Shown here piece after piece: positions 9,961 to 17,374 of a DNA stretch of 64,000 nucleotides. Position numbers and translations under genes: made by a program. Under the pieces are notes generated by a model. That model did not search any database. It worked only from the letters and a program-made list of their open reading frames with translations, and had not been told where the DNA came from. Location of the stretch: contig CAYYZW010000196.1 in NCBI GenBank assembly GCA_964476375.1, positions 9,276 through 73,275 on the forward strand, read 5' to 3'. The first letter of the stretch is position 1. Each line of letters begins with the position of its first letter. This stretch comes from SAT2750 sp964476375. GTDB taxonomy: Bacteria; Planctomycetota; Planctomycetia; Pirellulales; Pirellulaceae.

Positions 9961-11106
9961 TTAATTCCCGGCCGCGTAGGGCAGGAACTGGCCAACCTGC
10001 TCGTAGAGCTGCTGGTACTTCTCGAGTTTTCCCTGGTCCACCTCCACCCCCAGTCCAGGCTTGTCGATCCATCCCCAGCTGGCGCCGTCACAAATCGGGA
10101 TTCGCTCGGTGAGAATGTCGTCCTCCATCATGGCAGCAGTCTGCTGGGCCCCGTCTGACGCATTGGGAATACTCAGCATGACGTGTTGTCCCGCCGCCGC
10201 CGCCAGCCCCAGTTCCCCGTGGGTGTGCTTGCAGACAAGCTGACCTTCCAGGTGGGCGACATGGCAGAGCTGGTGAAAGCTGCGGATGGATCCGGTCCAG
10301 TAGGCACTGAAGCAGAGCACCTCGGCACAACGGCTCTTGATCAGCCGGTACGCCTCGGGCACTGTCCAGAGTCCCTCGTTGGCACAGATCCGTACCGCCG
10401 TCTGGTTTTTCAGATCCAGCGTGTTTTCCAGTGGCTGGATCGGCACCGGCGCCTCGACAAAGTCAATTTCAAATTCTGCGTGCCAGCTGGCCAGGATGCC
10501 GCGAGCCTGGCCGACGGTCCAGGCCTGGTTGGCATCGATACGGATTTTTCGCTGTGGACCAATCGTGTCACGGATGGCCCGCAGCATCTCCGTTTCGGCG
10601 GCCGTGTCGATTCCCACCTTGAGATAAAAACAGTCGTGCCCTCTTTCCACGCCCTGCTGGCATTGCTGCTGGAGATCCTCGGGGGTGCCCTGGGCCAGGT
10701 AACAGAAATAATCGACACTCTCCCGCTCGGCCCCGCCCAGCAGCCGGTAGACCGGCTCACCTGACTGCTTGCCGCAGAGGTCCATCAGGGCCTGGTCGAT
10801 GCCGGCAAAGGCAAAGTTGGCGGACATGGGACGATGGTCCCAGAGTGCCGTGTGGTAGTACTCGCGAGCAATCGCCCCTCCGTTCCAGGGGTTCTTTCCA
10901 AGCAGGAAGGGTCGTGCTGCCTGGACCGCCATTTCAATCGTGGCCGCATCGGGGCCGACGGTGGTTTCTCCCCAGCCGACGAGGCCATTGTCACAGGTAA
11001 GTTTCACGATTACCGCGGTCACGCCCCCCCGCTGAACGCGCGTGCTGACCTCGACGTGCTTGTAGGGCACGCTGACCAGGTATGTCTCCATTTCAGTTAT
11101 TTTCAT
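9961..11106 (-). CDS. Mandelate racemase/muconate lactonizing enzyme family protein (enolase superfamily)
   Basis: Cytoplasmic enzyme of 381 residues of the enolase superfamily, whose members abstract a proton alpha to a carboxylate. Metal ligands appear as D191 (RIDANQAW), E218 (DFVEAP) and E244 (ANEGLW). Of the usual KxK base motif only K163 is present; position 161 is Tyr (FYLKVG). H294 and H296 (CKHTHGELG) sit where mandelate-racemase-type members carry a catalytic His, so acid-sugar dehydratase or racemase activity is more likely than cycloisomerase. The start overlaps the end of the 64-residue membrane protein by 14 bases, and that gene overlaps the symporter, so the three are translationally coupled. 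Uptake of an acid sugar followed by its dehydration is a reasonable inference. Confidence 0.88.
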   Translation of the reverse strand: MKITEMETYLVSVPYKHVEVSTRVQRGGVTAVIVKLTCDNGLVGWGETTVGPDAATIEMAVQAARPFLLGKNPWNGGAIAREYYHTALWDHRPMSANFAFAGIDQALMDLCGKQSGEPVYRLLGGAERESVDYFCYLAQGTPEDLQQQCQQGVERGHDCFYLKVGIDTAAETEMLRAIRDTIGPQRKIRIDANQAWTVGQARGILASWHAEFEIDFVEAPVPIQPLENTLDLKNQTAVRICANEGLWTVPEAYRLIKSRCAEVLCFSAYWTGSIRSFHQLCHVAHLEGQLVCKHTHGELGLAAAAGQHVMLSIPNASDGAQQTAAMMEDDILTERIPICDGASWGWIDKPGLGVEVDQGKLEKYQQLYEQVGQFLPYAAGN

Positions 11107-11287
11107 CGATTGCCTTCCAGGCAGTATCCAGGAGTTTTTCGTCCCCGGCTGTCAGTTGGACGCCTTCCTCGGCAGGCGGCAGGTCGGCGTTACCGCGCAG
11201 GGCATGCCAACACAATATCATCAGCACGGCAACGGCGGAAGCAATCGAGAGTCCATGCCAGGCAGTCAGTAACCAGGTCGGCATCAT
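11093..11287 (-). CDS. Small single-span membrane protein, likely symporter accessory subunit
   Basis: A 64-residue protein with one hydrophobic span at about residues 8-30 (WHGLSIASAVAVLMILCWHAL) and a short acidic C-terminal tail. It begins in an ATGA overlap with the symporter stop codon and ends 14 bases inside the start of the enolase-superfamily gene, so it is tightly coupled to both. Small membrane proteins encoded directly after SSS-family transporters are known as accessory subunits, and that is the most likely role. I do not recognise the exact family. The composition and tight overlaps argue that it is a real gene despite its size. Confidence 0.7.
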   Translation of the reverse strand: MMPTWLLTAWHGLSIASAVAVLMILCWHALRGNADLPPAEEGVQLTAGDEKLLDTAWKAIDENN

Positions 11288-12792
11288 GGCAGATCCTCCT
11301 GCTGGGGTTCGAAGAGTGTGCTGTTGGGGATGCGATATGTCAGCAGCAGTGCAGCCGGGAAAACAAGGATCGAGACCAGGAAACCGAACAGGGCTGGGCT
11401 GAAACCTCCTGGTGTCCCCAGCCAGAATCGCCAGATACCGACCGAGATAAACCCGCTCAGCATGCAGAGGGTCGCTGCGTAAGACTGGTTTTTCCGGTAC
11501 AGGAAAAGGCCTACCAGGAAAGGGCAGATCATGGTCGGTGCCCAGAAGTCATAAACAAATTCCAGGATTCCCACGATATCGCGATAAACAAAGGAGCAGG
11601 CGGCGGCAATCACGCCGGTAATGAGCGTCGCCCCCTGGGCAACACGAAGCAACTTCCCGTCCCTGGCCCCCGGGTCGATCAGCGTGCGATAGATGTCCTC
11701 CATCACGATCGTGGATATGCAGGAGAGACAGCTATCGCCTGATGACATCACGGCGGCGATCAGGGCGGCGATCATGATGCCGGAGATGATGGCGGGAAAA
11801 GTTTGACGCATCAACGTGGGGAACACGATCTGGGACGCCTCCCTGGTAATGTCTTCCTCGCTCAGTCCCGGGTCCGACTGGGCGAGTTCTTCCTTTTTCT
11901 GCTTGACCGCGTGCGTGACGGCAGGATCCACCTGGGCCGATACGCCCATGATGAAGATCGCCACCGGCAGGAAGCAGAGCAGGAAGATCCCGGCACCGGC
12001 CACCCCCCACCGGGCTCCCCGGGGGTTACGCGCGATGAAGCACCTGACGGCGTAGGGTGGAACGAGCATTTCTCCCAGGAAGAAGGCACAGAAAAGCGTG
12101 ACGACTCGCATCAGCGGCCACTCCTCCGTGGTGAACTGGAAAGGGATCTTCCCCGTTTTTTCCAGGATTCCTGGAACCCCCCCGTTTTTTGCCAGCAGGA
12201 AAACGGATGCGGCCCCGATCCCGGCCACCAGGACAACAAACTGTAAAACGTCCGTCTTGACCACGGCCCGGATCCCGCCAATGGTGGAATAGAAGATCAC
12301 GATGGCACCCCCACCGAGGACTGCCAGCCGGTAGTCGATGCCGAGGATCGTTTCGGTAATCGTTCCCATGGCAACCATCTGGGCGACCAGGGCCCCGATC
12401 AGGAAGATCAGGCAGCTGACAATCGCCATCAGGCGTACCGGTTCACCAAAACGTTTTCCAAAGAACTCGGCCACGGTCAGCAGGTTGAACTGCCGCAACC
12501 GGGGTGCGATCCAGATCCCGGTCACGACCAGCTGAACATGCCAGGCACAGGTGATGAGGGCAAAAACCAGCCCGTCCACGTAAACACTGGAGACCGATCC
12601 GATCGAGGCACCCCCCCCTACCATGGTTGCTGCCGTGGTCGACAGCACCACGATCCATGCCACGTCACGACCGGCGACCGTGTAATCAAGCGTGTTCTTG
12701 ATCTTGCTGCTGGCCTGCAGCCCGATCCAGACCAGCAGGACCAGGTAGGCTCCCAGGGCACCGAATTCCATTAATTGGTCAGGACCTGGCAC
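11284..12792 (-). CDS. Sodium:solute symporter (SSS family)
   Basis: Inner-membrane sodium-coupled transporter of 502 residues with about 13 hydrophobic segments. Family features include the TM1 region with Asp-Tyr-rich DYTVAGRDVAWIVV, the Gly/Ser-rich STTAATMVGGGASIGSVSS, and a late SSGDSCLSCISTIVMEDIYR segment typical of sodium-site residues in this fold. The annotated start is GTG; an ATG seven codons inside (12771) is an alternative. The next genes on the strand are a tiny accessory membrane protein and an enolase-superfamily enzyme, overlapping in turn. The solute is therefore probably the substrate of that enzyme, such as a sugar acid, but the sequence does not settle it. Confidence 0.92.
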   Translation of the reverse strand: MPGPDQLMEFGALGAYLVLLVWIGLQASSKIKNTLDYTVAGRDVAWIVVLSTTAATMVGGGASIGSVSSVYVDGLVFALITCAWHVQLVVTGIWIAPRLRQFNLLTVAEFFGKRFGEPVRLMAIVSCLIFLIGALVAQMVAMGTITETILGIDYRLAVLGGGAIVIFYSTIGGIRAVVKTDVLQFVVLVAGIGAASVFLLAKNGGVPGILEKTGKIPFQFTTEEWPLMRVVTLFCAFFLGEMLVPPYAVRCFIARNPRGARWGVAGAGIFLLCFLPVAIFIMGVSAQVDPAVTHAVKQKKEELAQSDPGLSEEDITREASQIVFPTLMRQTFPAIISGIMIAALIAAVMSSGDSCLSCISTIVMEDIYRTLIDPGARDGKLLRVAQGATLITGVIAAACSFVYRDIVGILEFVYDFWAPTMICPFLVGLFLYRKNQSYAATLCMLSGFISVGIWRFWLGTPGGFSPALFGFLVSILVFPAALLLTYRIPNSTLFEPQQEDLP

Positions 12793-12878
12793 CGGCTGTT
12801 TCCCATTTACAAAGAGAATCTCTGGTCAGGCGAGAACAGAGCAGGGATTTCATGCCTGCATTCTACACGTCCCGGTGA

Positions 12879-12898
12879 AGGACTGCTGAAAGAGTCCT
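12879..12898 (-). terminator. Weak hairpin after the SDR gene
   Basis: Perfect inverted repeat AGGACT/AGTCCT with an 8-base loop, starting 7 bases after the SDR stop on the minus strand. It has no T-tract, so intrinsic termination is doubtful. It lies in the 113-base gap that separates the amine-pathway genes from the symporter gene. Confidence 0.25.
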
Positions 12899-12905
12899 GG
12901 TCACT

Positions 12906-13679
12906 TTACTCTGGCGTGACATAGGCGGAGGTGATCCCGCCGTCGACCGTGAAGTCGGATCCTGTCACGTAGGAGGATTCATCCGAGGCCAGGAAAAGTG
13001 CCGCCTGGGCCATTTCGCGGGCCAGGCCAAAGCGGCCCATCGGGATATGCACCAGCCGTCGCTGCTTTTTCTCATCGGTATCCAGGAAGGACATCAACAG
13101 CTCGGTTCGCAGGGGACCCGGGCAGAGTGCATTCACGCGGATATTCTCACGGGCGTGGATAATCGCCAGTTCCCGGGTCATCGCCAGCACGCCTCCCTTG
13201 CTGGCGGTGTAGGCCAGTTGCGGAGTGGCGGCACCCATCAGGGCGACAAAGGACGCCGTGTTGATGACCGAACCGCCGCCAGCCCGCTTGAGCGCCTCGA
13301 GACCAAACTTGCAGCCCAGGAAAACCCCCTTGAGGTTGATCGCCATGGTCCTGTCCCAGACCTCCTCGCTGGTGCTGCCGGCATCCCCGTCTTCGTGGTC
13401 CATGATCCCGGCATTATTGAAGAGGATGTGCAGGGCCCCGAATTCCGCCTCGGCGGACGCCACCATCTGCTCACAGTCCCCTGCCCTGGAGACATCCGCA
13501 TGGACAGCAATGGCCTGCCCGCCCGCGGCTGTCACCAGGTCCACCGTCTCCTGGCAGCCTTCATCATTCAGATCGACAGCGACCACACGGGCTCCCTCGG
13601 CTGCAAAGAGAAGCGATGTTTCACGACCAATCCCGCCGGCCGCTCCGGTGATCAGGGCAACTTTGTTTTCTAATCGCAT
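12906..13679 (-). CDS. Short-chain dehydrogenase/reductase (SDR)
   Basis: Classical SDR of 257 residues using NAD(P). The cofactor-binding motif is TGAAGGIG at residues 11-18, followed by NNAG, and the catalytic triad is S143, Y157 and K161 (YTASK). VDLND (35-39) puts an acidic residue at the end of beta-2, which usually favours NAD over NADP. The C-terminal GSDFTVDGG segment is typical of classical members. It follows the PuuD-like gene with only 5 bases between them and so is the last gene of the amine gamma-glutamylation operon. It could oxidise the alcohol of a gamma-glutamylated amino-alcohol such as gamma-glutamylethanolamide, but that is inference. Confidence 0.9.
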   Translation of the reverse strand: MRLENKVALITGAAGGIGRETSLLFAAEGARVVAVDLNDEGCQETVDLVTAAGGQAIAVHADVSRAGDCEQMVASAEAEFGALHILFNNAGIMDHEDGDAGSTSEEVWDRTMAINLKGVFLGCKFGLEALKRAGGGSVINTASFVALMGAATPQLAYTASKGGVLAMTRELAIIHARENIRVNALCPGPLRTELLMSFLDTDEKKQRRLVHIPMGRFGLAREMAQAALFLASDESSYVTGSDFTVDGGITSAYVTPE

Positions 13680-13684
13680 GAGTG

Positions 13685-14404
13685 TTATTCCTGCAGGCTG
13701 GGGGTGCTGGCAATCACAAACTGGTCAAAAAGTCTCTGCTGGACAGGATCGTCCTCGGCAGTCCGTTCCGGGTGCCACTGGACAGCAATCAGCCAGGGAT
13801 GGTCGGGCATCTCCACGGCCTCGATCACGCCATCGGGCGCCTCGGCAACGACCGATAGTCCGGGTGCGAGTTCCCGGATGGCCTGGTGGTGATCCGAATC
13901 GGCGGAAAACTCCAACTGGCCCATGACCTCCGCCAGCCGGGACCCGGGTGTGAGGGAGAGTTCGTGCTGGATGGCACAAGGAGGCTGTGGCTTGTGCTTG
14001 ACCGTCTCGCCAACCACGTCCGGCAGGTGGGCGTGCAGCGTTCCACCGAGTGCCACGTTAAGGACCTGGATGCCCCGGCAGATCCCCAGTACTGGCAGGC
14101 CGGACTTCACCGCCCCGAGCGCCAGCGAGATCTCGAAGCGGTCACGTTCCTCATTAGTCTCATAGATCGCCTCGTGCGATTCGCCGCCGCAGAGGCCCGG
14201 AGAGATATCCCCTCCTCCCAGCAGCAGCAGGCCGTCCACCGCTGACAGTAGTCCCTGGACATTGTCCTCCCCTGCCGGCAAAAGGACTGGCATTCCCCCG
14301 GCACGGCGGACAGTGTCGATGTAGTTACAGGGAACCCGTACGTTTTCTTCCTGGTTTCGGTCGAAGCGAGCGTAGGTGGTCAGTCCGATGCACGGTGCAG
14401 CCAT
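13685..14404 (-). CDS. Gamma-glutamyl hydrolase, class I glutamine-amidotransferase-like (PuuD type)
   Basis: Cytoplasmic peptidase-C26 type protein of 239 residues, close to the usual length of PuuD. The catalytic triad is readable: nucleophile C109 in GICRG, with H211 and E213 in QWHPE. Further landmarks are GGGDISP and the DSDHHQAI loop. PuuD hydrolyses gamma-glutamyl-GABA to release glutamate. Here it lies 16 bases behind a PuuA-like glutamine synthetase and in the same transcript as an ethanolamine-type permease, so its substrate is likely a gamma-glutamyl amide made by that synthetase. No PuuB or PuuC homologue is present in the window. Confidence 0.88.
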   Translation of the reverse strand: MAAPCIGLTTYARFDRNQEENVRVPCNYIDTVRRAGGMPVLLPAGEDNVQGLLSAVDGLLLLGGGDISPGLCGGESHEAIYETNEERDRFEISLALGAVKSGLPVLGICRGIQVLNVALGGTLHAHLPDVVGETVKHKPQPPCAIQHELSLTPGSRLAEVMGQLEFSADSDHHQAIRELAPGLSVVAEAPDGVIEAVEMPDHPWLIAVQWHPERTAEDDPVQQRLFDQFVIASTPSLQE

Positions 14405-14420
14405 CGTGTTGGGGCCATCC

Positions 14421-15794
14421 TTATATGCGTTCGAAATAGCGACGGCGTTCCCAGTCCGTCACGGCCACCTGGTAGGCAGCCCTTTCGGTCTCAAAGAAAT
14501 GCGAGTAATGCTGCTGGATCTCTTCGCCGAGAACCTGGCGGACAAAGTCACTGCCGGAAAACAACTCGATTGCCTCTCCCAGGCTTGCCGGGGCCGTGAC
14601 GGCATCCGCTGCATGGTAGGCATCTCCCTCGAACATGGAGGGTGGATCGACCTGGTTGGCGATTCCGTCCAGGCCGGATGCGAGCGCGGCGGTGTAGGCC
14701 AGGTAAGGGTTGCAGTCGGCACCCGGCATTCGACATTCAATCCGCAGCGAATTCCCGTTTCCCACAACCCGGAATCCAGCCGTGCGGTTATCACGACTCC
14801 AGGCAAGGGTCGTCGGAGCCCATGACCCGGACTGGTATCGCTTGTAAGAGTTGACGTTGGGTGCATAGAAGGGCATGAACTCGGCCGCATGGGCAATCCA
14901 GCCGCCGAGGAACCAGCGAAAAACCTCCGAGCATTCAATATCCCCCATGGCCTGGCTTCCGGCAAAGGCGTTGGCCGTGTCATTCCAGAGACTCAGGTGC
15001 ACGTGACAGCTTGAACCTGCCTGGCCTTCATCGAACTTGGCCATGAAAGTCACGCTCAGATCCTGCTGCTGGGCGATCTCCTTGGCCATCTGCTTGAGCA
15101 GCACGTGACGGTCGGACATCTCCATCACGTCACAGTACTGGATATTGATCTCGTGTTGCCCCTTTCCCCATTCTCCCTTGGTGGATTCCACCGGGATTCC
15201 AGAGGCTGCCAGCTGGCGGCGAAGGGTGCCATGGAAGTTTTCCTGGCGAGTTGCCTGCAGGACGTGGTAATCCTCCAGGTACCAGCCGGCGGGGTCCAGG
15301 CCGTGATAGTTCCTGCCGGCCGCATCACGGTACGTGTTTTCAAACAGGTAATACTCCAGCTCCGAGGCGGCCATGGCAGAAAACCCCTGCTCGGTGGCCT
15401 TGTCGACCTGGGCCTGGAGGAGCGAGCGGGGAGCGACCGGGAGCGGCTTGTGCGTCTCCCCCACGGTTACATTGCAGATCACGATGGCCGTCCGGTCCAG
15501 CCAGGATGCCAGCCGCAGGGTGTTGTCCACCGGCTGCAGGTGCACGTCCCCATAGCCCTTTTCCCAGTTGGCAAAGTCATAGCCTGCGACCGGCTCCATT
15601 TCCATGTCCACCGTGAGCAGGTAATCGCAGCCGTGGGTTCCATGGGCTGCCACCGAGTCAAGGAAAAACCGGGCATCGAACCGCTTGCCCATCAACCGGC
15701 CATAAAGATCGCTGAAGACAACGGAGACCGTATCCACGTCCCCGCTGGCGACCAGGTGTTCAAGCTGTTCTCGTGTGAACGTCCCGCTGGACAT
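14421..15794 (-). CDS. Glutamine synthetase-like gamma-glutamylamine ligase (PuuA/GlnA4 type)
   Basis: Type I glutamine synthetase fold, 457 residues. The N-terminal beta-grasp has VFSDLYGRLMGKRF, and the catalytic domain holds the metal-binding Glu in ELEYYLF, GEWGKGQHEIN, the SSCHVHLSL helix (equivalent to the GxGxHxH region of true GS) and the substrate loop NRTAGFRVVG. The R-I-E-C-R segment replaces the RxExR of housekeeping enzymes. These features place it with gamma-glutamylpolyamine or gamma-glutamylethanolamide synthetases rather than nitrogen-assimilating GS. It sits 34 bases downstream of an ethanolamine-type permease and directly before a PuuD-like hydrolase, which supports an amine ligase role. 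Which amine is used cannot be told from sequence alone. Confidence 0.85.
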   Translation of the reverse strand: MSSGTFTREQLEHLVASGDVDTVSVVFSDLYGRLMGKRFDARFFLDSVAAHGTHGCDYLLTVDMEMEPVAGYDFANWEKGYGDVHLQPVDNTLRLASWLDRTAIVICNVTVGETHKPLPVAPRSLLQAQVDKATEQGFSAMAASELEYYLFENTYRDAAGRNYHGLDPAGWYLEDYHVLQATRQENFHGTLRRQLAASGIPVESTKGEWGKGQHEINIQYCDVMEMSDRHVLLKQMAKEIAQQQDLSVTFMAKFDEGQAGSSCHVHLSLWNDTANAFAGSQAMGDIECSEVFRWFLGGWIAHAAEFMPFYAPNVNSYKRYQSGSWAPTTLAWSRDNRTAGFRVVGNGNSLRIECRMPGADCNPYLAYTAALASGLDGIANQVDPPSMFEGDAYHAADAVTAPASLGEAIELFSGSDFVRQVLGEEIQQHYSHFFETERAAYQVAVTDWERRRYFERI

Positions 15795-15828
15795 GATCGG
15801 AGGTTCCTCTGCTCGATGACGTGTCCGG

Positions 15829-17319
15829 TCAGCCGGACAACGTGTCCTTTGCCTGGGAAATCAGGGCAACTTCTTCTTCCGGCGCGTTGGCAACCAGGTG
15901 ATGACGACTGTAGACGAGGAAGTAAATGATACCCGCGCCGAGGAAGATGGCCACACCATAGACCCCGGGCCGGTACTCCTCGTCCAGGAAAGTGGAAACC
16001 AGGGCGATTACCGACAGCACCAGCCCGATTACCGCGCCTGGAATTCCCAGCGGACTGCGGTAGGGTCGTTCCAGGTCCGGCCGGCTGATCCGCAGCTTGA
16101 TGTAACTCAGCATTACCATGGCGTAGGAAATGACCGCCCCGAAAACCGCCATGTTCAGCAGCCCGGCACCAACACTGGCGCCCCCATTACCAAACAACTC
16201 GATCAGGGTAGCACAGCCCAGCCCAATGACTGCCCCCGAGAGCAGCGCCAGGTAGGGAGTCCTGTTCTTTCCGGTCAGCGAAAGCCAGCGGGGAATGTAG
16301 CCGGCCCGGGAGAGGGCGAACAGCACTCGCCCATAGGCATAAACGGTCGCGTGAAAACTGGCAACGAGGCCACTTACCGCCAGCAGCACCAGCCCCTTGC
16401 TCAACCAGCCACCACCAAAGACCTCTCGTATCCCATAGGCGAGTGGTGCCTTGTTTGAAAAACTATCTTCCTTGATAAGGTTGCTGGCACCGCCACCCAC
16501 CCCGGCGTTGATCACCAGGGTCAGGATGGAAAGCACAAACAGGATGAACATCGCCACCACCAGGGCGCGGGGCATGTCGGTAGCCGCGTTCTCCGATTCC
16601 TCCGCGGCAAGAGGAAGTTGCTCGATTGCCAGGTAAAACCAGATGGCGAAAGGAAGTGCGGCAAACACACCTGATATTGGAAATCCTCCCTCCTGTTCCG
16701 GTTCCGTGTTCAGGGCAGCCTGGAAATCAAAGGAATCACTGACCAGGGCTCCGGCGTAGAAAGTCACCAGGACTGCAGCTGCCAGGGCGGTGATCACCAG
16801 TCCCATCCGCAGCGTCAGCGATGCGCCGCGGATATTAATGCCAACAAAAAACAGGTAGGCGCAGATCCAGATCGACAGGATGACCCAGAAGGGGGCCTGC
16901 TCTCCGCTCCCCTCGTACAACAGCAGCGTCAGGTAGCCACTGATGGCCGTCACGACCACGGCGGGCGTCAGGACATACTCGATCGTGTCGGTCAGTCCAC
17001 AGATAAAGCCGCCCAGGGGTCCGAAGGCATTCCGCGTGAAGGAAAAGAAACCACCCGCGTGCGGGAGGCAGGCAGAAAGTTCGGCGATCGTGTAGACCAT
17101 ACAGAAGTACATGGTTGCCATCGCGACCGTGGCGATGGCCATCGCGCGGAAGCCATACTTGAGCCCGAAGTGCCAGCCGAAAAAATCCCCCGAGATGACC
17201 GCCCCCACCCCCATGGCCGCCAGCAGGATCCAGCCGGCACTCGGTTTCAGCTTCCGCCGTTCCAGGTACTGCTGGTCCATGTCCTCGTAGTGGACCATGC
17301 GGGGCTTGGCATCGGACAT
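15829..17319 (-). CDS. APC-family amino acid/ethanolamine permease
   Basis: Inner-membrane permease of 496 residues with about 12 hydrophobic segments, of the amino acid-polyamine-organocation superfamily. The N-terminal segment GWILLAAMGVGAVISGDFFG followed by WHFGLKYGF closely matches ethanolamine permeases, where GVGAVISGDFFGW is characteristic. A soluble-looking C-terminal tail follows the last span. It is the first gene of the run permease, GS-like ligase, PuuD-like hydrolase, SDR (gaps of 34, 16 and 5 bases). I infer import of ethanolamine or a similar small amine for use as a nitrogen or carbon source. Polyamines are the main alternative. Confidence 0.87.
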   Translation of the reverse strand: MSDAKPRMVHYEDMDQQYLERRKLKPSAGWILLAAMGVGAVISGDFFGWHFGLKYGFRAMAIATVAMATMYFCMVYTIAELSACLPHAGGFFSFTRNAFGPLGGFICGLTDTIEYVLTPAVVVTAISGYLTLLLYEGSGEQAPFWVILSIWICAYLFFVGINIRGASLTLRMGLVITALAAAVLVTFYAGALVSDSFDFQAALNTEPEQEGGFPISGVFAALPFAIWFYLAIEQLPLAAEESENAATDMPRALVVAMFILFVLSILTLVINAGVGGGASNLIKEDSFSNKAPLAYGIREVFGGGWLSKGLVLLAVSGLVASFHATVYAYGRVLFALSRAGYIPRWLSLTGKNRTPYLALLSGAVIGLGCATLIELFGNGGASVGAGLLNMAVFGAVISYAMVMLSYIKLRISRPDLERPYRSPLGIPGAVIGLVLSVIALVSTFLDEEYRPGVYGVAIFLGAGIIYFLVYSRHHLVANAPEEEVALISQAKDTLSG

Positions 17320-17374
17320 CGTGTGTTGACCTGGGGAAGGAAGCAGGGAGCAAGAAAGGTAGACTCAGCCCGGG

